Source: Sandaracinaceae bacterium (lineage in GTDB: Bacteria > Myxococcota_A > Polyangia > Polyangiales > Sandaracinaceae). Taken from it: 16,918 nt of DNA. A program made the translations under genes and the position numbers. Under the pieces are notes generated by a model. The model saw nothing but the letters and a program-made list of their open reading frames with translations. It was not told where the DNA came from and did not search any database. The stretch is taken from the NCBI GenBank assembly GCA_025056955.1, contig JANWYL010000035.1:1-16918 (forward strand), read 5' to 3'. Below, piece by piece: positions 6,118 to 14,379 of the stretch. How positions within the stretch are numbered: the first letter of the stretch is position 1; each line of letters begins with the position of its first letter.

Positions 6118-6828
6118 GTGATTTCGTGGCTCAATTTGGCCCGATTTGAGGGCCAAGGCTTGCTTGACAAGGAAGGGAACCTCTATCTACATTGCCCCCT
6201 CATGATTCGGTTGGGACTACCCAAATTGACCCTCAAGCGCTCCTATAAGCACTGGACCCCAAAATACATTGTCGATCGGATTCGCTTGATGATATGGTAC
6301 CAAACCCACCCCGATTCACCTTGGCTCACTCCTGCTGCGATTGAGGTCATCGACAGCTTGCTTAAACCAAGCGACCGCTACCTTGAGTGGGGCTCTGGAA
6401 GAAGCACAGCGTGGTTTGCCAAGCGATGCAAGGAAGTGATTTCAGTTGAAAGCAGTCCCGAGTGGTTTCAAAGGGTATCACAAACGATATCAGGCATGAA
6501 CAATGTCTCGCTTCGCCTTTGCCCCACGAAAGAGGAGTATTTGGGCGTTGGCCTTTCCCTTCCCGACGAATCGGTTGACGTGGTTCTTGTGGATGGGCAA
6601 TACCGAGACGAATGCGCGGAGATATCGATCCCCAAGCTCCGCCGTGGTGGCCTCCTGATCATCGACAATGTGCACTGGTACCTTCCCAGCAATTCCAAGT
6701 CCCCAAACGCCATTGGTTCAAGATACGCAACCCCTGTTTGGGAAAGGGTGGGGAAGCAAATCGAATCGTGGCGCAAAATCTGGCTCACAAGTGGCGTGGA
6801 TGATACATCGATTTGGATCCGTCCCTAG
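6118..6828 (+). CDS. Class I SAM-dependent methyltransferase, substrate unknown
   Basis: This is a 236-residue protein from the GTG start. Motif I is 'LEWGSGRSTAWFA' (89-101), followed by an acidic loop 'VISVESSPEW' (about 107-116) typical of SAM ribose binding. 'VDVVLVDGQYRDEC' (about 153-166) and 'GLLIIDNVHWYL' (178-189) match motifs IV-V of the Methyltransf_24/O-methyltransferase style. The N-terminal 75 residues are not recognised. No export signal is seen, so it is probably cytoplasmic. Similar proteins occur in glycan and secondary-metabolite loci, but no such genes are here, so the substrate cannot be inferred. It stands alone, divergent from the acyl-CoA dehydrogenase and convergent with the HNH gene (41 bp between stops). 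Alternative starts are ATG 6079 and ATG 6202. Confidence 0.8.
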   Translation: MISWLNLARFEGQGLLDKEGNLYLHCPLMIRLGLPKLTLKRSYKHWTPKYIVDRIRLMIWYQTHPDSPWLTPAAIEVIDSLLKPSDRYLEWGSGRSTAWFAKRCKEVISVESSPEWFQRVSQTISGMNNVSLRLCPTKEEYLGVGLSLPDESVDVVLVDGQYRDECAEISIPKLRRGGLLIIDNVHWYLPSNSKSPNAIGSRYATPVWERVGKQIESWRKIWLTSGVDDTSIWIRP

Positions 6829-6869
6829 ATTTAAGGCACGATCTGTATCAAGTGTGAGACTCTTCGTGG

Positions 6870-7619
6870 TCAAGGCCTAAAAACATTGGCCCTATGCCAC
6901 GCCATGTATTTTTTGTGTTCTTCCGTGTACTTGCCTCTGATTTTGAGAGGCTTATCGATTCCCAAGATGCTCCTCGCTTCGGCTGAAACCAAGGGAGAAA
7001 TGATGGCTAGGCCTTCTTCGTCGAAGCTCAAAAAACCCCGATCGAAGAGGGTGTCGAGATGAGGAGCAAGGAGCAGGCCGTTGTAGACATCGAGGCGCTC
7101 GTGATCGTCGGCATGAGCCCAAGGCTTGATGTGGCTTGCGCGGAGGACTTCGACGAGGTCGAGCCCCGTGACTGCGCAACGGCCTTCCCAGTACTCGATC
7201 AGCTTGTTGCGGAAGAGGTCTTGCCCCTGGCGGGGGACAAAAGAGCGTTCGCCTTCGGTGCGCTGAGGGGGTGAGGCGCTTTGCTCGGGCCGTGGGGACC
7301 TCAAAGAGGGGAGAAGGCCAAGGGCGCGTTCGAAAAGCTCCCTAACCCCGCGGTAGAGTTCTTCGTAGGTGTTGAAGCGAAAAACGAAGGGGGCTGGAGG
7401 GGGAAAAGGTGGGGCTGAGGGGGTAAAGGGGAGGGTGTTTGCGAGTTCCTCGCTCGCGATTGCGAGAAAGAAGTTGCCCGAAGGAATGGCGCTCATCCAC
7501 ACTTCGAAGGGGAGGATGCTGCTTTTGAAGCGAATCCAAGAGTGGCTTTCTTCCAGTCGGCGGTCAAAACCGTTGTCACTGGCTGCTTTGTCGATGAGGG
7601 TTTTCTGGCTGGGAAGCAT
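6870..7619 (-). CDS. HNH endonuclease (HNH_2-type), last gene of the DISARM-like operon
   Basis: This 249-residue protein has a C-terminal nuclease core. 'GRCAVTGLDLVEVLRASHIKPW' -like text (about 146-167) supplies the first His (163), 'YNGLLLAPHLDTLFDRGF' (179-196) supplies Asn180 and His187, and 'LSFDEEGLAIISP' (197-209) follows. This is the HNH_2 (PF13391) pattern seen in restriction-type endonucleases. The N-terminal 130 residues are not recognised; residues 67-78 and 107-120 are Pro-rich linkers. Only 11 nt separate it from the methylase stop and it reads the same way, so it probably belongs to the defence operon as an effector nuclease. It could also be a separately acquired restriction enzyme. 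Characterised DISARM uses a PLD protein (DrmC), so an HNH gene here is unusual. Confidence 0.85.
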   Translation of the reverse strand: MLPSQKTLIDKAASDNGFDRRLEESHSWIRFKSSILPFEVWMSAIPSGNFFLAIASEELANTLPFTPSAPPFPPPAPFVFRFNTYEELYRGVRELFERALGLLPSLRSPRPEQSASPPQRTEGERSFVPRQGQDLFRNKLIEYWEGRCAVTGLDLVEVLRASHIKPWAHADDHERLDVYNGLLLAPHLDTLFDRGFLSFDEEGLAIISPLVSAEARSILGIDKPLKIRGKYTEEHKKYMAWHRANVFRP

Positions 7620-7630
7620 GGCTTAGAACC
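7620..7630 (-). promoter_or_regulatory. 11-nt intercistronic spacer, methylase to HNH
   Basis: The minus strand reads TAG-GGTTCTAAGCC-ATGC. It is the same length and nearly the same sequence as the spacer between the SNF2 and methylase genes (11555-11565). The GGG of the spacer is a weak Shine-Dalgarno. Confidence 0.5.
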
Positions 7631-10600
7631 CTAGCACTCGGAAGCGCGAAGGGGGGGACCAAGGGGTGAGCGGTAGGGGGTTTTGGAGGCGATGGCTTCG
7701 GCCATTGCCTTGTAGCGCTCGAGCACAAGGCGCTTTGTGCGGTATTCGCCATGGTTTTGCATGTCTTGGCTTTTGATGATGGGGAAGCTTTCCATCACGT
7801 GCTCAAGCTCTTCTTGTGAGAGGCCATAGAGGTGGAAGAAGGCCGCGTGGAGCTCTGCCCAAAGGATCTCGCGGCGCTTTTCGTCCCAGATGAAGGGCGG
7901 CCCCTCATCGCCAAGGTCGCGGGCAAGGGGCTCAAGGTCCCAAGCCGTGTAGGCAAGCTCTAGGACGCGCGGGACGATCCAATCGGCCACACTCCCTTCG
8001 CCCCAGGGGCAAGCTTCTTCGTAAACTTCTGGAGGCAAGGCCGGAAGCTGCATGAAAAAGTGAAAACTTAAATCCGTTCCTCCTATTTTCTGCCGCGTGG
8101 CATAATCGAAGGCAAAGCTCGAAAGGCAGGCCGCAAGGCAAGCAAAAAGGCGTGGAGGCGCAAACGAAAAAAGGAGATTGATCGTGTTGCCTACTCCCAC
8201 CCTGGGGATGAAGGCGCAAATCATCGTGCGGGCGTTTGAGGGGTTTGTAATGTTTCGCCACACAAAGAGCCAGCTCCTTTTCCAGTTGAACTTTTGAAGG
8301 ATGCGCTCCACTTTCTCTTCCTCTACCCAAAACCTTGGGAGGGGAAAGGCATTTGGGTCGCTATAGCCCGTAAAAGGCCGCTCCTTGCCCAGGGAATGGT
8401 CGTATTCGTTGAAGCGGTGGTTGAGGTGAGCGATCATTTTGCCTTGGTAGAGGGGAAGAAAGCGTTTGTTTTCTTTCACAAAGGCGTTTCCCAAAAGCCT
8501 ATGGCTGTCTTTAAGGTCCTTGTATTCACGAAAAATTGGCTTATCGTTCGTTTCGTGGAAAGGGCCCGCCCTGGTTGCACCTGGGTTTTCTCCGTGCCCA
8601 AGCCAAGGGCGCATGCCTTCTTCTGCTTTTTTGTAGATTTTTCGGTTGATTTCGAGGTCGGTCGCGGTGGAGAAAAGAGGGAAGGCGAGGGTTTCTGGGC
8701 TAAAGAAGCCCAAATCAGATGGGTGAAAGCGGAGGGTGCGGGAGGGAACAGCCATCTCCTTGGGCGAGCGGATCAAAAAGATGCATTCGAAGCGCTCGCT
8801 TGAAGGCCCAAGGCTCAAAAGGGAAATGCGAAAACGTTGATCAACATCCTGAAAAAGACGGCTTTTTTCTTGGCCTTTTTCGCTTTCTTGCTGGTTGAGA
8901 AAATCGTAGCAGGCAACCAGGCGCTTTGTCTTAAAGAGCTCCTCTCGAAAGGCTTTTCGGGAGATATCTGTCAGGATATTCGTTGGGAGGATGATGCCTG
9001 CCCGGCCTTTTGGGGAAAGGAGGTTGAGGATGCGCTCTGCAAAAAGGGCATAGGTGTTGAGTCTGCCTTCGGAAGTGAGGGGGAAGCTTTGGCTGGCCCT
9101 GAAGAAGTGGATTTCTGCGTCAATATGCTGCTTGGTTTTTTGCCAAACTTCAAAGAGTTTTGGGTTTTGGCTTTTGAGCACTTCAATCGATTGGATTTCT
9201 TCAGCTTCGTTAGGTGCCAAATGGCTTTTGAGAAATTCTTTTTCTCGAATTTCAAATTCTCCCCAAGGGGGGTTAGAGAGGATCAGGTCGAAGCCTCCGC
9301 GGTCAAAGATGTGCTCGAAGGCGAGCTCCCAGTGGAAGAAGGCATGGCTTTGGGCGAGGGATTCGATCGTGCGTCGGAGTTCTTCATCGATGGGCTTTCC
9401 TTTGGCGATGCGCAAAAAAACGCCTGTGGTTGGGGCATTTTCCTTGAGCCACTCTGCGCTTTTTTCTGGCCAGAGGCTTAGCCAAAAAAAGGAAGCACAC
9501 CAGGTGTTGCATCTCAAGAGCTCCTTTTGGTAGAGCTCTGATTTTTGAAATTTTCGAAAAGCGCTTTCTTTTTCGCTCAAGCCCTCGATGTGTTGGTCGT
9601 CAATGCTTTCAATGGCTTTTAGGTTTGATGCGATGGTTTTTTGGTTTTGGGTGCTAAAAGAGAGGTCGAGTTGGTTTTTGTTTTGGGCTTCTTTTTCATT
9701 TCTGCGCTTGATGTCATTGGCGATGGATTTGAGTTCTTTTTGATTTGTTTTGAATTCGAATTCCCAAGCGGCACGAGGGATTTCGCTCAGTTGCACGTCG
9801 CTTTCTTCTGAACGGACGATGGGGGCGCCGATGAGGGAATTTCCGACGCGAAGGTGGTGGTCGAGGAAGGGGAGGGCTTTTCCTGGGACAGCGGATTCGA
9901 TCCAGAGGTTGACCTTGCAGAGTTCGAGGGCGAGGGGGTTGAGGTCGACCCCATGGATGCAAGAAGCGATGACTTCGCGGAGGGCGTTTTGATAATCGAG
10001 GAGGCTTGGTGCTGGGCTACGGAGCCCGGCGATGTGTTCTGCAAGCCGCCTTGCGGCTGCAAGCAAAAAATGCCCTGAACCACAGGCTGGGTCGAGGATT
10101 TTGATGTCGAGCAAGGCCTTGGCTTGGGCGAGGGGGTCATGGTGAAGGCGCTTTCTTTCTTCAATCAAGGGGTCGAGGTTTTTTTGGAGGAGAATTTCGA
10201 CCAAAAACTCTGGCGTGTAATAGCTTCCTGTTTTTTTTCGGGCGTTGTCTGTGCTTGAATCTTGGAAGCGAAAGCTTCTGCCTTCGTTGCTGAGCTGTGG
10301 GAGGAGTTCGAGGAGGCTTTCGTAGACGTGGCCGATTTCTTCGGCTCCAAGGTCGCGCCAGTTGATGCGGACGAGGCCTCCTGGGGTTTGGAGCCAGCTG
10401 AGGTGGAAGATGGCCTGAAGCAGGTCGGGGTTTTTGATTTCGCTTCGTTCAAGATGTGGGCAGCCATCTTTGGAAAAGAGGCCTCCCAGGGCCGGAAGGG
10501 CGAGCACCTTCTGCCCCTGGGCCAGGGATTTGAAGACCACCACGAGCCCTTGCCAGAGGTCTGAGTGCTGGTCGAAGCGGTCGATGCGCAAGGCGCGCTC

Positions 10601-11554
10601 CGAGAGGCGGCGGACGGAATAGCCCTTTTTGTAGGTCTCTTTGGCCTTCGGGTGGGCATTTTCGGGGTGGAGAAGCTCGCGCTCTTCGATGCGTAAAAGG
10701 AAGATGATGCGATAGGTGAGGCGGAGGAGTTGCTCGAAATAGGCTTGAAGGCCAAGGGTGCCGTTTCTTAGCTCTTCGCGGAGGGCGTGGTTGCGGGGGT
10801 GGGAGATAAAACCATTTCCCAAAGCCTCGAGGGCTCGCACAAAGCCATCGCGGAGGCGTTCGCGGGCACGGATGCCTTCTTCGTGGCTTTTTTGGTGCCA
10901 CTGCTCAAGGGGGCAGACCCCTTCGCGTGGCTCAAAACGAGAGGCGTGGCAAAGGAGCCAAAAGGGGGCAAATTCCGAATAGCCTTTTTCAAAAAGGGTT
11001 TTGAAATCGATTTGGATCCAAGCCCTTTGGGTGAGGCTGTGGTGGTCGCGCGCGATGCGCCAGAGGAGGCCATTTGTGACGATGCCCCAGGAGGCTTGGT
11101 CTGAGCCGTTCAAAAAGACCTGAAGCTCGTCAAAGGGGCTGCGCTTGACCGCTTTGGGATCGTTGGGGTCGCCAAGGGGCGTGTCGAGGTCGTGGTCAGA
11201 AGGGACGATGAGGATGGGGACAGAGTGGCCAAAGGCAAAGAGGGTGATTTTGCCTTGGCCAGGCCCAAGGTTTTCAAAGCCCAAAACCTCGCGGAGGATT
11301 GCTTCAACGAATTCGCGTGTTTTTTGCGCAGAAGCTTTTTGGCTCGAGGTGAAGGCCTCCCAATGCCTTTGGGCACTCTGCCACGCCAAGGCGATCCATT
11401 CGGCCAGGCCTTGACCGGCAGGAACGGGGTAGGAGTCGCGGAGCTCCTTTGAGTCCAAAGAGCGCAAAAGAGCGTTCATGTGTTCGGGCGTGAAGAGATT
11501 TCCCTGAATGGAAATCGATTCGACACTGATTCGGGCCTGCCTGCTTCTGCGCAT
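7631..11554 (-). CDS. drmMI: DISARM-like N6-adenine DNA methylase (DrmMI-like)
   Basis: This 1307-residue class gamma/Eco57I-like amino-methyltransferase carries 'GSYYTPEFLVEILL' (443-456), SAM motif I 'DPACGSGHFLLA' (488-499), motif II 'GVDLNP' (535-540) and catalytic motif IV 'NPPWGEF' (761-767). The N-terminal 400 residues include 'LNGSDQASWGIVTNGLLWRI' (148-167), a landmark shared with PglX/DrmMI and type IIG enzymes. I see no PD-(D/E)xK nuclease triad there, so this polypeptide is probably methylase only. A basic, Asn/Gln/Lys-rich segment (about 600-680), possibly coiled-coil, separates motif II from motif IV. The C-terminal 450 residues should be target recognition. In class 1 DISARM such a protein marks host DNA. 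AAAGG lies 8 nt upstream of the ATG, and the gene starts 11 nt after the SNF2 stop. The alternative is a BREX- or type-IIG-like methylase. Confidence 0.85.
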   Translation of the reverse strand: MRRSRQARISVESISIQGNLFTPEHMNALLRSLDSKELRDSYPVPAGQGLAEWIALAWQSAQRHWEAFTSSQKASAQKTREFVEAILREVLGFENLGPGQGKITLFAFGHSVPILIVPSDHDLDTPLGDPNDPKAVKRSPFDELQVFLNGSDQASWGIVTNGLLWRIARDHHSLTQRAWIQIDFKTLFEKGYSEFAPFWLLCHASRFEPREGVCPLEQWHQKSHEEGIRARERLRDGFVRALEALGNGFISHPRNHALREELRNGTLGLQAYFEQLLRLTYRIIFLLRIEERELLHPENAHPKAKETYKKGYSVRRLSERALRIDRFDQHSDLWQGLVVVFKSLAQGQKVLALPALGGLFSKDGCPHLERSEIKNPDLLQAIFHLSWLQTPGGLVRINWRDLGAEEIGHVYESLLELLPQLSNEGRSFRFQDSSTDNARKKTGSYYTPEFLVEILLQKNLDPLIEERKRLHHDPLAQAKALLDIKILDPACGSGHFLLAAARRLAEHIAGLRSPAPSLLDYQNALREVIASCIHGVDLNPLALELCKVNLWIESAVPGKALPFLDHHLRVGNSLIGAPIVRSEESDVQLSEIPRAAWEFEFKTNQKELKSIANDIKRRNEKEAQNKNQLDLSFSTQNQKTIASNLKAIESIDDQHIEGLSEKESAFRKFQKSELYQKELLRCNTWCASFFWLSLWPEKSAEWLKENAPTTGVFLRIAKGKPIDEELRRTIESLAQSHAFFHWELAFEHIFDRGGFDLILSNPPWGEFEIREKEFLKSHLAPNEAEEIQSIEVLKSQNPKLFEVWQKTKQHIDAEIHFFRASQSFPLTSEGRLNTYALFAERILNLLSPKGRAGIILPTNILTDISRKAFREELFKTKRLVACYDFLNQQESEKGQEKSRLFQDVDQRFRISLLSLGPSSERFECIFLIRSPKEMAVPSRTLRFHPSDLGFFSPETLAFPLFSTATDLEINRKIYKKAEEGMRPWLGHGENPGATRAGPFHETNDKPIFREYKDLKDSHRLLGNAFVKENKRFLPLYQGKMIAHLNHRFNEYDHSLGKERPFTGYSDPNAFPLPRFWVEEEKVERILQKFNWKRSWLFVWRNITNPSNARTMICAFIPRVGVGNTINLLFSFAPPRLFACLAACLSSFAFDYATRQKIGGTDLSFHFFMQLPALPPEVYEEACPWGEGSVADWIVPRVLELAYTAWDLEPLARDLGDEGPPFIWDEKRREILWAELHAAFFHLYGLSQEELEHVMESFPIIKSQDMQNHGEYRTKRLVLERYKAMAEAIASKTPYRSPLGPPLRASEC

Positions 11555-11565
11555 GGCTTGAACCT
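11555..11565 (-). promoter_or_regulatory. 11-nt intercistronic spacer, SNF2 to methylase
   Basis: The minus strand reads TAA-AGGTTCAAGCC-ATGC. The AAAGG acts as Shine-Dalgarno with 8 nt to the ATG. It closely matches the methylase-HNH spacer. Confidence 0.55.
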
Positions 11566-14379
11566 TTATTGACGCGGAAGAAGGAGGTAGAAACCCACAA
11601 GGTCAGGGGGCAAAAGAGGCTCCACCTTGATTTTGGAATGGGTGGGTTTTACGCGTATGCGCTCGTGGTCTTGGCGGAGTTCTTGGGCACGCTTTTTGGC
11701 AAAGGCCTCAAGCTGATGCTGGTGCGTGTTTCGAAGCTCTTCCAAAAGCTCTTTCAATCGATTGCGCACGTGAGGAGGGGGATTGGCCACAGAGGGGAGG
11801 TCCAAAAGCCTCAAGGCTTCTTCGCCTTCAATTGGGGTGGCCTCGAAGCTTCCGGACCAGGCGAGGGCAGTGGCTTCTTCGACAAATCCGATATGGGATT
11901 CTGTGCCGATCCGATGGCGGAGGCGGAGAAGGGTGACGATCGTGCGTTTGGGGATTCCTTCGACCACCCATGCGCCCACGCGGCCCAAAATGGCCATCTT
12001 CTCAGTTGGGTCGATGAGGTGAGGGTTGGCAGGGTCGTGGGAGAGGGTGGCCGAAAGCAGGGCTTCGGCGAGCACGCTCGCCATGGGATGGTTGCGCTGG
12101 ATGCTTTCGTGGAAAGGAGGCGGGGGGTAGCTGAAGCTCACCTTCAAGGTTTCGCTTGGGGGGATTTCCATCTCCATCGCGAGGCGCTCCTTGAGGGAAG
12201 CGCTTCTGAGCTGTGCGAGGTTGATCGAGAAAGAAGAGCCGTCTTCCCGGCCCCTTACCTCAACCCCAAAGCGCGAAAGGGCGCGGGTCACAAAACGCTT
12301 GACCGATTCTTCCCCGCCAATAAGGCTTGTGGCTTTCTTCCATTCGTTGATGGCTTCATTGGGATCGATTGAGCTTTGCGCAAACCTGGTTCGAATCTGC
12401 TTGTTTTTTTCAACGGCCTTCTGCCACTTCCGTTCACTAAAAAGCTCAAGTTGGGGGTATGAATACAGACCCCGAGAAGAGCCCCCCTGTTGGTGGCGCA
12501 TCAAAAAGGCTCGAAAAAGGGCTTCGGCCACATTGGGCATGCTGTCTGGCACGGGAACATGCACGCCCAACTCTTTCTGAATGCGCATCGCTTTGCGAAG
12601 GATCACATCGAGCACGATGCCATCGACTGGGTTGTTTCTGCCGTAGAGCAGAGCGGCGCGGACCTTTGGCCTTTTCTGACCAAAGCGATCGACACGCCCT
12701 TCGCGCTGTTCGTGGCGGGTTGGGTTCCAAGAAAGGTCGTAATGGATCACGGCATCGAAGTGCTCTTGGAGGTTGATGCCTTCGGAGAGGCAATCGGTCG
12801 CAACGAGAATATAGGGGTGGCTCGTTTGGACAAGGCCGATCACTTTCTCAAGGCGGTCTTCGTGGGGGATTTCGCTTGTCACGGCCTCGACCGCCACTTC
12901 AAGGTTTTTTTGGGCAAAATGGGAAGATATGGCTTCTTTCACGTAGTGGGCCGTTGCGATGAATCGGCAAAAGACGATGGGGCGATGGTTCTCTTCAAGA
13001 AGCTTTTCGATGTATTGAATGGTTTGTTCAAGCTTTGGGTCCTTTCCTTCCTTGAGCAGGTCTTGGGCCAGCTTGAGGATCTTTGAGAAGGTGGGGTCGC
13101 CGATCGGGTTTGGGGGCGCAAAATCGTCTTCGCTTTCTTGAAGAAAGCCCTCGCTATCTTCATCGCATATTTTTTCTGGGGAGAACTCGGTGGTTGGGCT
13201 TGCGCGGTTGCGGAGGGCACTGAGGATGGCCTTGGGACTTGAAGAAGCACAGCGCAAAAGCGCAAGCGTCCCCCAAAAGGAGCGCCTTTTAAGCAATTCC
13301 CCCTCGCTGGTTTGGATGACTTCGGCGCAGTGGTCGAGAAGGGCGTTTAAGAGCTTGTGCCATCGCGCGCTGAGTTCATAGGGAAGGTCTTCTCTTATGC
13401 GCTCGGGGAAGGGCTGCCTTTGCCAATCTTTGATGTCATGGCGCTTTCGCATGACAAAGTGGAGGGCGAGCCGATCTCGAAGTTTTTTGCGCTCCTTTTC
13501 TTCGAGGTCAGGTTCCTTGAGTTTGATAAATTCGAAATCAAGGCAGCTCAAAAGCTCGTAGAAGGCGTCTTCATCTCCGCTGTGGGGGGTGGCGGTGAGA
13601 AGGAGGAGGTGTCGCGGGGGCTCTGCTTTTGCTAGCCTCAAAAGGAGCTCGCGCCGGAGGTGAACGTTTTGGACGCTTCCTGCAGTGCAAGTGTGGGCTT
13701 CGTCAACGATCACAAAGTTCGGGCAGTGGGTGCAAAAGTAGTCCCGGCGGGCTTCGGATTTGATGTAGTCGAGGCTTATGACCGTGTGGGGAAAACGGGA
13801 AAAAAAGGTTTCGGTCGAGGAGAGCTGCCTTTCAACATCCTTTGCTTCTCGGGCCGTCAAGGGTTGGGCTTGAATCCCAAAGCGGTCCTTCATCTCCATC
13901 ACCCACTGGTTGATGAGGTGAGGGGGGCAGAGCACAACGCTCCGCTCGACTTCGCCCCGATCCATAAGCTCCCTCAAGATGAGCAGGGCCTCGATGGTTT
14001 TCCCGATCCCCACATCGTCTGCAATGAGGAGGCGCACGGGGTTGAGCTTCAAGGCCATGAGCAAGGGGACGAGCTGGTAAGGCCGAGGCTCGATCGCCAG
14101 GTGGCCAAAGCTGCGAAAAGGACCAGCACCTCGTCGAAGGGAAAGAAGAAGGGCGTCCCGAAGGAGGAGGGCGCTTTCCTGGTTCCCCAAATCTTGAGGA
14201 TCGGGCCAGCGAAAAGAGGCTGGCTCAACCGGTTCAATGGCTGGACACACGAAAGCCGGGTCTGCTTCAGAGCCGGTCAAGGGGCGGAGGTGCAACACAT
14301 CGCTTGTGCTTCCATGGAGCACCACCCACTCGCGGCCTCGCGCACGAACGATTGTGCCTGGGGTGTGTAGTTCCGTCAT
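11566..14379 (-). CDS. drmD: SNF2-family helicase/ATPase, DrmD-like
   Basis: From the ATG at 14379 this is a 937-residue SNF2-like ATPase. It opens with 'PGTIVRARGREWVVL' (7-21), then 'AIEPRPYQLVPLLMALKLNP' (95-114), Walker A 'DDVGIGKT' (121-128), 'VVLCPPHLINQW' (148-159), DEAH (226-229) and 'TATPHSG' (262-268). The second RecA lobe has 'PIVFCRF' (467-473), motif V 'ATDCLSEGINLQ' (527-538) and motif VI 'QREGRVDRFGQ' (558-568), so both lobes look competent. Residues 600-937 form the accessory region. This arrangement matches the class 1 DISARM ATPase DrmD. I chose the ATG at 14379 over an in-frame ATG at 14547. It forms an ATGA overlap with the upstream stop, has GGAG 7 nt upstream, and the extra 56 residues would overlay the upstream gene and look non-coding. 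Its partner methylase follows 11 nt later. Confidence 0.85.
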   Translation of the reverse strand: MTELHTPGTIVRARGREWVVLHGSTSDVLHLRPLTGSEADPAFVCPAIEPVEPASFRWPDPQDLGNQESALLLRDALLLSLRRGAGPFRSFGHLAIEPRPYQLVPLLMALKLNPVRLLIADDVGIGKTIEALLILRELMDRGEVERSVVLCPPHLINQWVMEMKDRFGIQAQPLTAREAKDVERQLSSTETFFSRFPHTVISLDYIKSEARRDYFCTHCPNFVIVDEAHTCTAGSVQNVHLRRELLLRLAKAEPPRHLLLLTATPHSGDEDAFYELLSCLDFEFIKLKEPDLEEKERKKLRDRLALHFVMRKRHDIKDWQRQPFPERIREDLPYELSARWHKLLNALLDHCAEVIQTSEGELLKRRSFWGTLALLRCASSSPKAILSALRNRASPTTEFSPEKICDEDSEGFLQESEDDFAPPNPIGDPTFSKILKLAQDLLKEGKDPKLEQTIQYIEKLLEENHRPIVFCRFIATAHYVKEAISSHFAQKNLEVAVEAVTSEIPHEDRLEKVIGLVQTSHPYILVATDCLSEGINLQEHFDAVIHYDLSWNPTRHEQREGRVDRFGQKRPKVRAALLYGRNNPVDGIVLDVILRKAMRIQKELGVHVPVPDSMPNVAEALFRAFLMRHQQGGSSRGLYSYPQLELFSERKWQKAVEKNKQIRTRFAQSSIDPNEAINEWKKATSLIGGEESVKRFVTRALSRFGVEVRGREDGSSFSINLAQLRSASLKERLAMEMEIPPSETLKVSFSYPPPPFHESIQRNHPMASVLAEALLSATLSHDPANPHLIDPTEKMAILGRVGAWVVEGIPKRTIVTLLRLRHRIGTESHIGFVEEATALAWSGSFEATPIEGEEALRLLDLPSVANPPPHVRNRLKELLEELRNTHQHQLEAFAKKRAQELRQDHERIRVKPTHSKIKVEPLLPPDLVGFYLLLPRQ

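Noticed and set aside
8837..9481. 214-codon plus-strand frame with a hydrophobic start resembling a signal peptide
   Set aside because: It lies antisense to the methylase around its catalytic NPPW region. The hydrophobic start is the complement of Lys/Glu-rich codons.
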